Below, in pieces: positions 12,490 through 23,308 of a DNA stretch of 64,000 nucleotides. Position 1 is the first letter of the stretch; each line of letters begins with the position of its first letter. The stretch lies in the NCBI RefSeq assembly GCF_025399195.1, contig NW_026252105.1:1-64000 (forward strand), in the 5' to 3' direction. The position numbers were made by a program, and so were the translations under genes. The notes below the pieces were generated by a model. The model was not told the origin of the DNA, did no database searches, and worked only from the letters and a program-made list of their open reading frames with translations. The stretch is from Umbelopsis ramanniana AG (taxonomy: Eukaryota; Mucoromycota; Umbelopsidomycetes; Umbelopsidales; Umbelopsidaceae).

Positions 12490-14092
12490 ATGGGCCCTGA
12501 AGCAATTGACTACCGAGTTTCTAAAATTGTGGTACTATGCAAAGATTGTGGGCAAGATGTCGGAATGTATCCAGCTCGACACAAGTGTGACGAAGTAGTT
12601 CGTCCTCCACTACCACCTTTGCCGACATCCAGCCAGCTCAACGGGATGCAGAGTAGGAGTCCTATCAGGGATCGATCTCCAGGACGATCGGACAGGCCAG
12701 TGTCACCTCCACCCTCTCCAATGCCTTCCAAGAAAGCAGAAAACAACAGAAAGCCCAAATTTGGTAGAAACTTGACTGCTGAGGAAGAGGAGCCTGCAGA
12801 TCGGCAAATCTACTTTAACGACATTGCAGAATCTACATCTGGTTCGTCTACACCTTCATCTGGAAAGAAGTTGTGGGGGAACTTAAAGCAGAACGATAAA
12901 TGGAAGCAAATGGCATATGGAGGTAGGGGAATTAGAAAATGGCATGCTCTATCTCTGCTTCCATAGATGTATTTACCCTTTGTTTGCATGTTTCGGCGTC
13001 TCTAGAGAGCAAGCCATCAAATGGTGCACGTCTATGGGATAAGCTGATTTCGGCAACCCAAACTATGGCTGATAAGATGCCTAACCGTGATGATAAGGGA
13101 CCAGGTACGAAATTTCGCTTTTGGAAAGGGTATGTTTCTGATAATTTGTTCCTGAGCCTCATCTTCATTTAGATTCCGATGAATCCGACTGGGAAGGAGA
13201 AACGCATGTATCGCGAGTCTTGAGAGAATATCACGAAAAAAAAGGTGGATCGCTCCCATCTTGGTTGCGGGATGCTAAGACACCATCTGCAAGCAAAAGC
13301 AGCAGCCAACGTGAGCGCTATAGCAACGAAGAAAGCAACAGACTGTCCGAGAACACTCGCCAGCGCCAACGTTTGTGGGAGGTGGAAGATGATCCAGCAG
13401 ACTTAACGCCACGTGAGCGTGAAAGACAACGCTTGCGGGAACAAGCTGAAAATCGAGATAGCTACCGAAGGCAATACAGTGACGATGTACCTAGTAGACA
13501 ACGAGACAGGTCGCGTGAGCCAGATCCTAGACATGACACCAGGCGGGCACCTAGTAAATCGGCCAACACCGACCATTACAATCATGAAGAGCGATCTAGA
13601 CGTCATGAAAGAGAAAGATCAAGTCCCCAAAACCCAGGTGATTATGACTTGGACAGAGCTCGGATGAGGTCTATGCGTGAACCGTCCAATACACAAAGTC
13701 GCGAACCGCAGACTTCGCGATCATCCAGGAGAGAAATGGACGAATACGATCATAGACAGCATCCGTCATCAAGACGCGAAGTGGATGACTACGACCAAAG
13801 AAGGCGACAGCCATCAAGGCGAGAAATGGACGATTATGATGATAGAAAACACCCTTCGTCCAGACGAGAGATGGATGACCCAAGACAACCACCTTCATCC
13901 AGACGACAGCCAGACAACTATGAACTCAGGCACCATCCATCTACAAGACCAGCGGACTATGATGCACGCCAGCCACGATCTCGTTCGCCTATGTACGACG
14001 AGCCTTCGGACCGAGAGCGGTTGCGAGGACCTCGCAGAGCTCCGACAAGAAAGAAGTTAGATGATGACATGTTAACAGGAGGATACTTTTAA
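12490..14092 (+). CDS. Mso1-like Sec1-binding protein with Arg-rich repeat tail
   Basis: Three exons (12490-12922, 13006-13104, 13173-14092) give 483 residues. The start is the ATG at 12490; the earlier in-frame TTG is not used. The N-terminus has a small zinc-knuckle-like pattern (CKDCG, then HKC about 14 residues later), followed by a proline-rich stretch. Exons 2 and 3 form a segment ending ETHVSRVLREYHEKKG and PSWL, which resembles the Sec1-binding region of Mso1, a regulator of exocytic SNARE assembly. The last 250 residues are extremely Arg/Glu/Asp/Ser-rich, with at least four imperfect copies of SSRREMDDYD. Intron 2 uses GTACGA at 13105; the nearer GTATGT at 13131 would cause a stop. 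Family assignment is by motif memory and moderately sure; the tail may be a disordered, charged scaffold. Confidence 0.65.
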
Positions 14093-14314
14093 ATGTTTGA
14101 TATATACCATTTTGTTATAACCAAGCTTTCGCAGTTAAAATAAAGGAAGGCTCAGTTATTTTTATGATTGCCGAATTGGGCAGAGGGGTCTTTGAAAAAA
14201 GAAGTAATAGCTTGAGGCTGAGTCTGGCCTTGAATGTGGCTCAGCGAGCAAGGACCCCTAGCGTAAATTCTCGGCACTTCTCGTTTTTCTCTTCATTTTC
14301 AACACTTCTTCACA

Positions 14315-15238
14315 ATGGGCATGTCAACTTGTTGCTGCTGCATTCCCTTGAGGTAAGTATTTTGAAGCAGAAAGGAACAAGCTACATTCAATCTCATCCT
14401 TTCCATTGTAGAATCGGAGTCATTATTATCGCGGTATTCTCAACGGTACATACCTACAGCCCTGACGTGAACTATACACCACCCCACCCGCAAACTTACT
14501 CAATATCTTGTTTACAGATTTTATATGCCTTGGGAACTGCCTCTCTTTTCATTTCAAGGAATCGTAAGCTGTTCGTTCCTTGGTATTTGCCACCTCCTTT
14601 CCAGCATCTGATGAAATCCTTTTGTAGACGCAAGTGCATCTTTCCCTATACAGTCCAACCAATATACAGCGGTTTTCTGGACCTTGGTTGCTGTATATAT
14701 TCTTTATACACTCAGTTCGCTTATTGGTGTTGTTGGAAGCATCACTCAAAGACGACGCATGGTCCTCTTCTTCAGCATTCTCAACTGGATCATGGTTGTC
14801 TTGACGTTGATTGCAACTTTTGCTGTTTGGATCATATTGTTGGTCAAAAAATCGGATGTAGAGACAGCTTGCGAAGCTGCTGTTAGCAATAGTATTGCCG
14901 CCAATGACTCTCCATACCATACCCCCGTTGCCATTCCAAATCAACAGGTCGATATCCAGAACGCATGTCAAGAAGCCATCAAAAATGCAAGTATCATCGG
15001 CGGCGTTCTCGTTTTTGTCGGAAACGCTTTGCAGGTAAGTTGACAGTCTTTGTTATCAAGTGTGAGAGAAAAACCACGATGAAGCTAAATGATTTTTTTT
15101 TTCAAGTTTTACTTTGCATCCGCCATCAGCGCTTATGCTCAACGTTTGAAGCGCAACAACCAACATCAAAAACTAAGAGATCTTGACGATTTTCCCTCCG
15201 CTAAGGGAATGCCTGCCATGGCAGCCCCAGTTTACTAG
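14315..15238 (+). CDS. Four-transmembrane tetraspanin-like protein
   Basis: Five exons (14315-14352, 14412-14445, 14518-14563, 14628-15034, 15107-15238) join to 218 residues. It begins MGMSTCCCCIPLR, a cysteine cluster likely to be S-acylated, directly before the first membrane helix (IGVIIIAVFSTILYALG). Two further helices lie around residues 60-120, then a loop of about 50 residues with two cysteines, a fourth helix (ASIIGGVLVFVGNALQFYF) and a short basic cytosolic tail ending APVY. This layout is common in uncharacterised Mucoromycota membrane proteins and resembles tetraspanin or MARVEL-type proteins. Function is unknown; a role in membrane organisation is inference. The first three exons are very short, and small exons of this type are easily missed by predictors. 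Confidence 0.75.
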
Positions 15239-15718
15239 GCGAAATTTATAAAAAGAAAAAAAAAAAAAGTTTTTCCAATTGATGTGACAGAAATCAGCTT
15301 TCAACCTTTGTATCGAAATCCTTGATGTATTTATATTCCAATTTTCCTGAAGCCAATAAATGTATATGAAGGGTAAATCAAATGTATGAGAGCTTCAATA
15401 GTATCCTCTACCATGGTCTTCGTATGAAATTGGAATCGTTTTTTAAGCCATGCCTTAGCTGAAGAACGATGGCAAACAGATAATGAAAAATGAGCGGCCT
15501 CTAACATTGTTTTGCTTCATACCCATTATTAAAATTAATATAGGTTCAGACTTAGTCGACCCAACCAAGACTAGCACTTCTTAGTGTACGACAACCATCG
15601 ATGAAGTATATCAATAAGTACCTTTTATTCGTAGTTTTTATGTATAAGCAGTGTCTTTATACTTAAGTGATTCTACAATCTATAATACAACGCTTGCTTC
15701 GCCAACGGTAAGTGACAC
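15239..15718. other. Spacer between two convergent genes
   Basis: AT-rich 480-base interval holding the 3' ends of the four-TM gene (plus) and the THOC3 gene (minus). It contains an A-rich run just after the first stop codon and AATAAA-like sequences. No gene is seen. Confidence 0.5.
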
Positions 15719-17100
15719 TCAGGAGGAAAGACTAGCTGAGGCACTCCAGATCTTGAAGTTTCCAGCATAAGACCCATCGGACGCCTTCTCGTCTCCAGCA
15801 AATGCAAGGTGATATTCAAATGGATGCCACGCAACAGTATTCATAGCTGCAGAGCAGTCGATATGTTTTACGGATTGACCAAGGCGAACATGAGACTGTA
15901 ACAAATCGATATTGGTTTAGTGACTTTCAGTTTTAAAAAAAAAAAGGTGGTGAATTACTCACAATATCGACATAGCTATCCTCGGATGCAGATGCCAAAA
16001 ACTGGCCATCATAGCTGAAGCTTATGGTGCGAACCGGCCATCTGTTTCAGTGACAAGTCAGTAAACTCAGCCGATGAAGCCCTAAATTGTCCGTAATTAC
16101 GTACCTTAACTCAGTAAAGGATCTCAAGCAAGTGTAAGATTCTAGGTCCCATAATGACACTGTTGCATCAGCAGAGCCAGCCGCAAGATAGCGTCCTCTG
16201 GGATCAATTTCGATGCAATAGCAATTCGCAGTATGAGCGCGAAGGGTATGCAATAGTTTAAATGATGGGTAATCGAATATTTTGATGGTGCCTTGACCAG
16301 TCGTCAAGTAGAAGAGATCACCCGATGTGTTCCAGCTAATTTCGTTCACTTCCACGTTATTAACTTGCTGGTCAACGATTTCAAAAGTCCTCGTGTCTAT
16401 GATACTGACAGTATCATTCTGCAATGATAATGAAAGATTAGTAGACATTAAGAGACCTGCTTATTTATGGTATTCTAATATACCTTGTCTCCAACAGCGA
16501 TGTGATTACCATCTGGACTCCAGCAAATGTTGATGTTTTCTCCTTGCGTTTGTACAGTTGTTGTACATTTACCAGCTAAACAGACAAATTTAGCTTTCCT
16601 TGGATAGGTAGAGGCGACAATGTTATAACAACCTAAGCCCACTCACTTCTTTGATCCCAAAGTCGAACAGTACGGTCACATGAGGCTGTTGCTAACCGAT
16701 CTGCATGTGTAGGGTCCCAATCGAGCTGGTCGACACTATCAGTATGTCCACGAAGTTCGACCGAATAGCGCACGTCAGTCTGATAGAACGCAAATTGGTT
16801 AAACATAACCCCCATGCCTAGCCGTACAATCATTATACATACGCCTCTGTGCGGTGTCCATATCCGTGCTGTTTTGTCGACAGATCCGGAGGCTAATCGT
16901 CGCCCGTCACAGTTCCATGCAACTGTATGAACTTTTTCACGATGACCTCTGTATTCCTTTATTTTTGAATCCGAGAATAGCTTGCTAGCCTATAAATTCT
17001 CGCGTTAACTGACGATTTTCCACATTTTTCATATTATATACTGACTAGTTACCTCCTCTTGCGTGTATTCTGAAATAATGCTGTCTTTTTTGCTAATCAT
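15719..17100 (-). CDS. THOC3: THO complex subunit 3 (Tex1), WD40 protein
   Basis: Seven exons (17100-17053, 16989-16843, 16779-16647, 16575-16484, 16418-16105, 16041-15963, 15895-15719) give 329 residues, the usual length of THOC3. The protein is a single seven-blade WD40 propeller with repeats ending SGSVDKTARIW, TASCDRTVRLWDQR, GQGTIKIFDYP and AGSADATVSLWDLE. The N-terminus (residues ending KIKEYRGHREKVHTVAWN) and the KCTTTVQTQGENINICWSPD segment are characteristic of THOC3/Tex1. In the THO/TREX complex it couples transcription elongation to mRNA packaging and export in the nucleus. The gene is convergent with the four-TM gene, and its ATG lies only 135 bases from the divergent PHO88 start, so the two share a short promoter region. 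Confidence 0.92.
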
Positions 17101-17234
17101 GTCAGTGCTGGAATTCTGGTAGGGCTCGTCTTGAGTTGAATTGAAATTTGCTGGTGTTGACTGCTCTTCGGCTTTTTAAAATTTCCCAATCACCGACTCG
17201 TGTGTCCACATTCATCTTGATCCAATCATCCATC

Positions 17235-17956
17235 ATGACCCCACCACCCGCTTGGCTCAGCCATCCTTTGTTCAATGTTGCAAGCTTCTTCATTCTTGGC
17301 CAAGTTGCCAAGCGATTAAACCTCGAGGATCCTGATAACCTCTTCTACGCTCGAGCTGTTTATGTCATGGCTCAAGCAACCATCATCGGACTGTCGTACT
17401 GGTTGATATCCAAAGTTGATAAAAAGAACGGTAAGCGTTATCAAAGTGAAAAGCGTAAAATAGCAATAAGAATATTTTCACTGACAATTGCTTTCACTAG
17501 ACACTACTATCTTGCGTTATGTCGAACCTGCAAAACCTGATTGGGAAGGAAACAAGGGTACTGAAAAGTTGGTCGTCACCAACCATAAGGGTGAGTTCCT
17601 TCTCAATTGTAACGTCACTGTATTTGTACGGAGAGCTGACATCAATACCTTGATTAGATTATGACATTTCAGAGATTAAGAAGACCATCACTCAGACTTT
17701 GACCGGTGTTGGTATTATTGCTTTTCTCCACTTGCAATTCAAGTTTACCCAGCCTCTTGTAGTGCAATCTGTTCTTGCTTTCAAGACCTTCTTCCTGTCT
17801 AAGGAAGCTCTCATTCACGTTTGGGGTGAACCTACAGTTGGCGTTCTTCGAAGACCATTCAAGAATGAGTCTCCATTCGGTGGTATGATGGGTCAAACGT
17901 ATCTTACTGATAAGGCATCTATCAAGCGCGCCGAAAAAGCCATGAAGAACGAGTAA
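17235..17956 (+). CDS. PHO88: Pho88/Snd3 family ER membrane protein
   Basis: Three exons (17235-17430, 17501-17590, 17658-17956) give 194 residues, the normal size for the family. It opens MTPPPAWLSHPLFNVASFF, has an N-terminal hydrophobic segment, and contains the conserved VEPAKPDW and a second membrane helix (TLTGVGIIAFLHLQFKF), then LFLSKEALIHVWG-like and RPFK segments. In yeast Pho88 was first linked to phosphate uptake and later shown to be Snd3, part of the SRP-independent ER targeting pathway. It should sit in the ER membrane. The gene is divergent from THOC3 with about 135 bases between start codons. Confidence 0.93.
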
Positions 17957-18367
17957 AGTTGCGATCTCTAGGACTGCAGTTATAGATCGAGAACTGCAGA
18001 AAAGTAACAAGTTAACCCTGTATATTGATGCCATGCTCAAGTGTGTAACATTGGGATAATAAAAATTATAAAAACGGCAAACATACGAGCAGCTTCTGAA
18101 GCAGTGTGAGGTTTACTAAATGGTGGGAAGAAGGCTACGATTGTAGCAGTGACCTTCTGTTCAGCAAGCTTTATGCAACAACGAATTTATCGCATCATGG
18201 CGGACTTAAAAACCATCTGCTACCTGTCGAAACCTCAGAATCTTGGTAAACTTTTACCTATTCGTAATGCACAGGCAAGCCCTCTGAATCAAGTAAACCT
18301 AGACATAATGGTGTTCTAATTCCAATTGCCTTGTCTTTAGTGCAATATCTACCTTTGACACGTAATT
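17957..18367. other. Spacer between PHO88 and the BORCS5-like gene
   Basis: About 410 bases. It holds the PHO88 3' end and the probable promoter of the next plus-strand gene. A 40-codon ORF beginning MADLKTICYL (starts near 18197) is present but joins no later exon convincingly. Confidence 0.4.
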
Positions 18368-19503
18368 ATGGTAAACGAGCTTGAAGCGCGAGTCAAAACT
18401 TGAAACGAGATCCATATCTAACACTTGCTGATATCGTAGGACATAGTTAATGTAGTTGAAAATACAAATGATAGAGAAGAAGAGGCAGAGTTAAAGGAAG
18501 TACGGGAGCTTATGGAGGTACGTTGATGCTCCTCTCAAACTTGGTACTATTATCCAAGTCTAAACTCTAGCCCAGTTACAGCGACAGATACCACCATTAT
18601 TACCAGCTTCCAGCTACACGCAGTTCAATAAGCTTTTCAACCTTGGAATCCCCGGTTGGAGCCAAGAAGTAGAAACAAAAGAGATGCAGGACACATTCTC
18701 AAGCAAGTATAGTTTGCGTTTTATAACCTTGGAGCAACAATTCTTTATTGACACCACGCTTCTTAGCTTCCATATCGTCAGAATATTTAAACGACATACT
18801 GGTAAATCTACAAAACCATATGGGCAAATGTGCAACAGATATTACCACTGAGCAAAATAAGCTTTTATTGCGATGCAAGTATCTTGATGATACTGCGGTG
18901 ATGGTTACGAAAAGAATGGCACAATCTCTAAGCCATGCTACCGTGACAGCCGAAAAGATTAGCCAAGGTAATTAAGTCAGTTAGATATACAGCAGGCGAT
19001 TCGAAAAAAAATTAACCATCATGTCGAATTCCAATGCAGTAACTATGCTCAATAAGCAGAGCAAAAGCGTCAAAGCAAATTTTGGTACGGTGATGCGTGG
19101 GTTAAGGGAAGTCGAAACCATCCTCATGGAACGGAAGGTGTTGGACATAGATAGCATTGAAGGCTCTTCTCGATGGCCACTGCTGAAACATTTCAAGGGT
19201 CAGAAAGATGATGATAGTGAAGACCATGTATATACCAAATCTACAGATGAGCTTGAAGCGCTGACGGATTCACATTTCGTACTTTCTGGCACAAATTCTG
19301 GGCCACACAAAACTAAAGCTCCCGCATCATCGATACCCGCTTCAAAAGCTTCCTTGTTACCGCCATCTTCCCAATCACGACCAATGATAGTTCGAACAAG
19401 TACTTCAAATTCATCCTTCGCTACGCATCAGTTGAAAGAGCTGGCAGCTGTTGCTGATAAGCAGGAAGAGAAATTTAAACTTTCAAAGCATCTTACGAAG
19501 TAG
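18368..19503 (+). CDS. BORCS5-like protein (BORC complex subunit)
   Basis: Best model: exons 18368-18370, 18440-18517, 18576-18654, 18767-18967, 19040-19503, 274 residues, all in frame. The core has LQRQIPPLLPASSY, a helix with NHMGKCATDITTEQNKLL, and a coiled-coil with AEKISQVTMLNKQSKS. This order and spacing match metazoan BORCS5 (myrlysin): a PLL segment, a helix with a cysteine-alanine pair, then a coiled coil. BORC links lysosomes to Arl8 and kinesin. The C-terminal 110 residues are acidic and Ser-rich. The start is uncertain: exon 1 would be the ATG alone, and no myristoylation Gly follows. The 18654 donor is GTTGGA; a 28-nt alternative is implausibly short. Another BLOC-1/BORC family member is possible. 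Confidence 0.55.
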
Positions 19504-19928
19504 CCTTTATTGATTGGATATCTCGCAAGGTTCCTATGTATAAGAATTAGATAATACCACCTTGGCCATTGTACCTTCAAATTTTCTTAGTCATCCCTTT
19601 ACAAAGGTACACAACAAGCATTATAAATGGTATAATAATTACACCTCGTTATGTCGCATGAAAATTACCACTCTTGGTAGAGAGAACGCATTAATTCATT
19701 CAGTGGATGATACACAAGCACGGACACTGAAACTACACTGAGCGTCCGCTATGGTTTAAATATCTGCTTGATACTCCCTACATGTCGTTACACTGTTTTG
19801 CAGAAGAACAGAGTCGTTTCTCTACTTTCATATTGATAAAGTTTCAGATCTATTAGAGAATTATATGCACCCGCCAATAAAAAGATAGAAATGCTAATAC
19901 TTTTTTTACACACAGAGCTAAAAACTGA
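19504..19928. other. Spacer between convergent genes
   Basis: About 425 bases of AT-rich sequence between the stop codons of the BORCS5-like and Osh3-type genes. No coding signal seen; presumably two 3' untranslated regions. Confidence 0.45.
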
Positions 19929-22900
19929 CTACCAAAGCTGAAGTAGATCGCTGGGCCAGTTATGAGATTCTCGCGCTGGCCAATACTTTCCGTTGTATTT
20001 CCAAGTCATGCCGGAGTTGTCAGTGTCATTGCTGTCATCGTCGAATTCAGCTTCAGTAAGCGAGAACCATCTTGGTTCAAACTGCTTGCCTTCTGCTTCT
20101 AATTTCTTCCTGTAATCTCTCTGCTTTTGCTCCAGTCGCTGCTTTTCGATATCTGCTTCCTCCACATTTCCTGTGAAAAAGCGAGATGAATTAAATATGT
20201 TGGTAGCAAACAGGGTACCTAATCGAGCAGTGTCTTACCTTCTTCATACATCCTCTGATCTGGGCGGTATCGAGTGTCGGTACAAGGAAGCTTGCCACGC
20301 TCCAGCTCGCTGATTTCGTTCAGTTCGCAACAGAACTTTGTGAAGCCGTAGTAGCGCTCATGATCCGGTATGCCAGGAGACTGGGCACGCCACAAGACCT
20401 CGTATTGATCTTTACCAAGTTCTCGAGCTAAGCTTTCGCTCCACTTGCCAACGAGCTTTCTGCTTTCCTTTCCATTCTTGTCGCAAATGCTGACGGAAAT
20501 GATGTTGCGTTTGGTGGGCACACCAAAGAGGCCACCACCAGTGCCTTCCTTAAAATGAACCATGGCGTATTCACCCGTTTGATGGTTCGTCACGCGCATT
20601 TCTCCAACGTGTTCCAGATATTTATTGCCAGCAATCATATTGCGGACCCAGCTGGAGGGTTTGCAGTAGGTATAGTGGTCCTGATGATCCGCCAAGGTAA
20701 CATGAGCGTTACCCTCACTCATAAGCTCCATAGATTTTCCCCAGAATTTACTCTTGACTGCGGCATTTTGCCAGAAGCAAAAGTTGGAAGACTCTGCGAT
20801 GGCCTGTGATAGCATTGAGGTTTAGTTTAGAGGAATGCGATGTGATAGAATCTCGTTAGGCTAACTGGTTAGGTACTCACCGCCACAACTGGTGGATTGT
20901 GTTTAACTTTTTCTGCAATAAATCGGAATCCTTTATCTGGGCGGATACACTCGTAGGTCTCGCACATCATTGGGTTGAAAGGCTATGAAACAGCGAATCA
21001 GTCAGCGACATATTTTCATTCTGCTAAGCCTGCAGTATGCATCTTACCTTTCTACCTGTTCGATACTGCGTAGAAGCATATCCCGAAATGGCAAAGCAAG
21101 CAACATACATCAGGCGATCCATAGAGTCTTCCATGCTATTAGCCTTGTCAAGAAGTTCTGAATACTGCAATTCTTCACAAGCTTTTTGCAAGAGATTGAG
21201 AGGTTCATTCATGGAAATAGGCATAGCAATATTGGAAAGATCCTTTCCAACATTCTTTCGGAAAACAGATAGTGCAGACGCAGCTTCACCAACAGAGGGT
21301 GACGGTAACAGCTGTCGGCGCTTGACATCTTCGCCAAGCATCCCGCTGAGTGTGGACTTATGATCGCTATCACCGGAATCTACATGAAAACACCGATTAG
21401 TGCACCCATCCATGTACGCTAGCTATCCCATAAACCTTTGACCATGTCACCAACCTTCCTCGTCTTCTTCGTTTTCGTCTATGATGTCATTCTCAGCAAA
21501 TGCGTAATCATCGTCATCATCGCTCAAAACAATTTCTTCAGCATCAAAGAATATGTCAGAATGATTGGAGGTGCGATAGGAAATGAAGCTGGCTGTTCGC
21601 TTGTCGACGGACAATGAATCTCTCGAACTATCAATATCATCATTGTTTTCAACTGTAAACCCGTTATCCCGCTGAGATGTTTTGGAAAATTCTTGGTAGT
21701 TCTGATGAACCTTGTGCCAGAACGTTTGGTCGTCTTCGAATGCTTCAGCCACCTGGTCCCTCTGCTTTTTCATCTGGTTGATGGCAGTAAGCAGCTTAAA
21801 GTGCATTTGGGATGGGTCGACCTCATCTCCAACTAGAAGTTCAGTGCCATTGCTGCTCTTGATCGAAGAAGCCGAGGACGATGAGTTTCCGCTGATGGCA
21901 GGGGGTCGAGCTGACGACAATGACTTGCTGGCAGTTCTCCTAAAGTTGAACCGACTACTGCGGCTTGGACTTTGCCCGGCGGATGAAGTCGCCGAACCTC
22001 CGCTGTCACCAATCATGTTGCCCATGGTATCCAATATCTTGCGGATGTTGTTTATTTGTACATCCATACTGGCTAGGTTTTCGCGAACAGTACTGGCCGT
22101 CTTTGCTTGGTCAGCTAACTCGCTTTCCGATGAAGGTGCGGGTATGAAGGTGCCATCGCGTAATTGTTGAGCACTGGCGACTGTGGACGTTTTGTGATAA
22201 CGCAAGGCTTTCGTCCATCTTTCAAAGTCATCTGGTGTCAACGCTTTTAGATGGTATATCATGGTTCCGGAATCAATGTGAATGAGGCTCTGTTGAGGAT
22301 TGACAGAGATAGTGGATAAGCATATTTGAATGCTACCTCGACATATGGAGTTGTTATGAATAGAGTATGACAAAACGCCAGCAGATGACAAGTAGAACCA
22401 CCGCTTTGCCCAGCCTGATGAATTTAGATATGATAGTTGTGGTCAATAACCTTATTACTACAGTGGTAGCACTCATTGCGATTACCTTGCATCTTCTTTC
22501 TACGTTTTTTCAATATCCATCCGGCAAGCTCAGTCTGTTCGTTAGAACCAACTTGTTCACCGTCTCCTAATGCAACGGAGAACGTAAGCGTTTTGGAAGT
22601 GTTCCTAGAAAATGTATTGTCTATCCACAAACAGAAAAAAAAGATGAGGTTGATGGGCTTGTTGTCTCGTGCTCAGCTACTAAGAAAGAATACATACCAA
22701 ACACAAGGGCATACGACCCGGGTTCGTCTACGAGGTAATGACCGGAGACTTTGTTATCAGCGGAATTGCAGTGCTCGATAGGCAGTATCTCTACCAGATT
22801 ATCGGCCAATTTCTGGGTTGCCACAGACTTTCTTCGAGATCGAACAGATGCAGCAGAGCCTTGTTGAATGGAGCCTTCTTGGTTATCCGAGCTATAATTG

Positions 22901-23175
22901 CTTGGTTCATGTGAAATGGTAGGTCTGCGGCCAGACGGAGTGCTTGCATTGACTGAACGAGTTGATGGGGGCGATTGAGGGGATGATCGAGCTGTGTCTT
23001 GGGCATGAAAAAGTACATCGGAGGAGGACACCTGAGCTTGGTTGAAGGTACGGTAAAGTCCAAATGCAATGTTTTTTCGCTTTGTAGAAAACCACCAACG
23101 AATGGTGGTCCCAGCATCGGGCACATATACATAGTGTATGTAAATGTCACGCGGCTGGACTTGCACAACCTCCAT
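19929..23175 (-). CDS. Osh3-type oxysterol-binding protein (GOLD-PH-ORD)
   Basis: Seven exons (23175-22698, 22620-22486, 22414-21455, 21379-21048, 20982-20881, 20803-20239, 20170-19929) give 937 residues. N-terminal GOLD domain (from [15 protein letters not shown] to YALVFDNTFS) is interrupted by a Ser-rich loop. Next comes a PH domain ([15 protein letters not shown] and KRWFYL), a Ser-rich and acidic linker, and the lipid-transfer ORD ([20 protein letters not shown] to the Trp-rich end). GOLD-PH-ORD is the Osh3 layout; Osh3 acts at ER-plasma membrane contacts in PI4P metabolism. I see no FFAT motif with certainty; the acidic EENEEDEEDSGD region may serve. The family signature reads EKVKHNPP rather than EQVSHHPP. 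The gene starts 134 bases after the Nma111 stop, on the same strand. Confidence 0.9.
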
Positions 23176-23308
23176 TCCTTGACAAAAAGTTGATGAATGG
23201 GGGACCGAAAGAGAAAAAAAGTGGGGAAAGGCATATGACAAGCACTCGTTATTTATTATTGAACTTCCGCTGAGCTGACCCAAAGATGATTCAGCTTGAA
23301 ATGTGCAA

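Noticed and set aside
21712-22170. 152-codon plus-strand ORF
   Set aside because: Antisense of the Osh3-type linker; no family or context.
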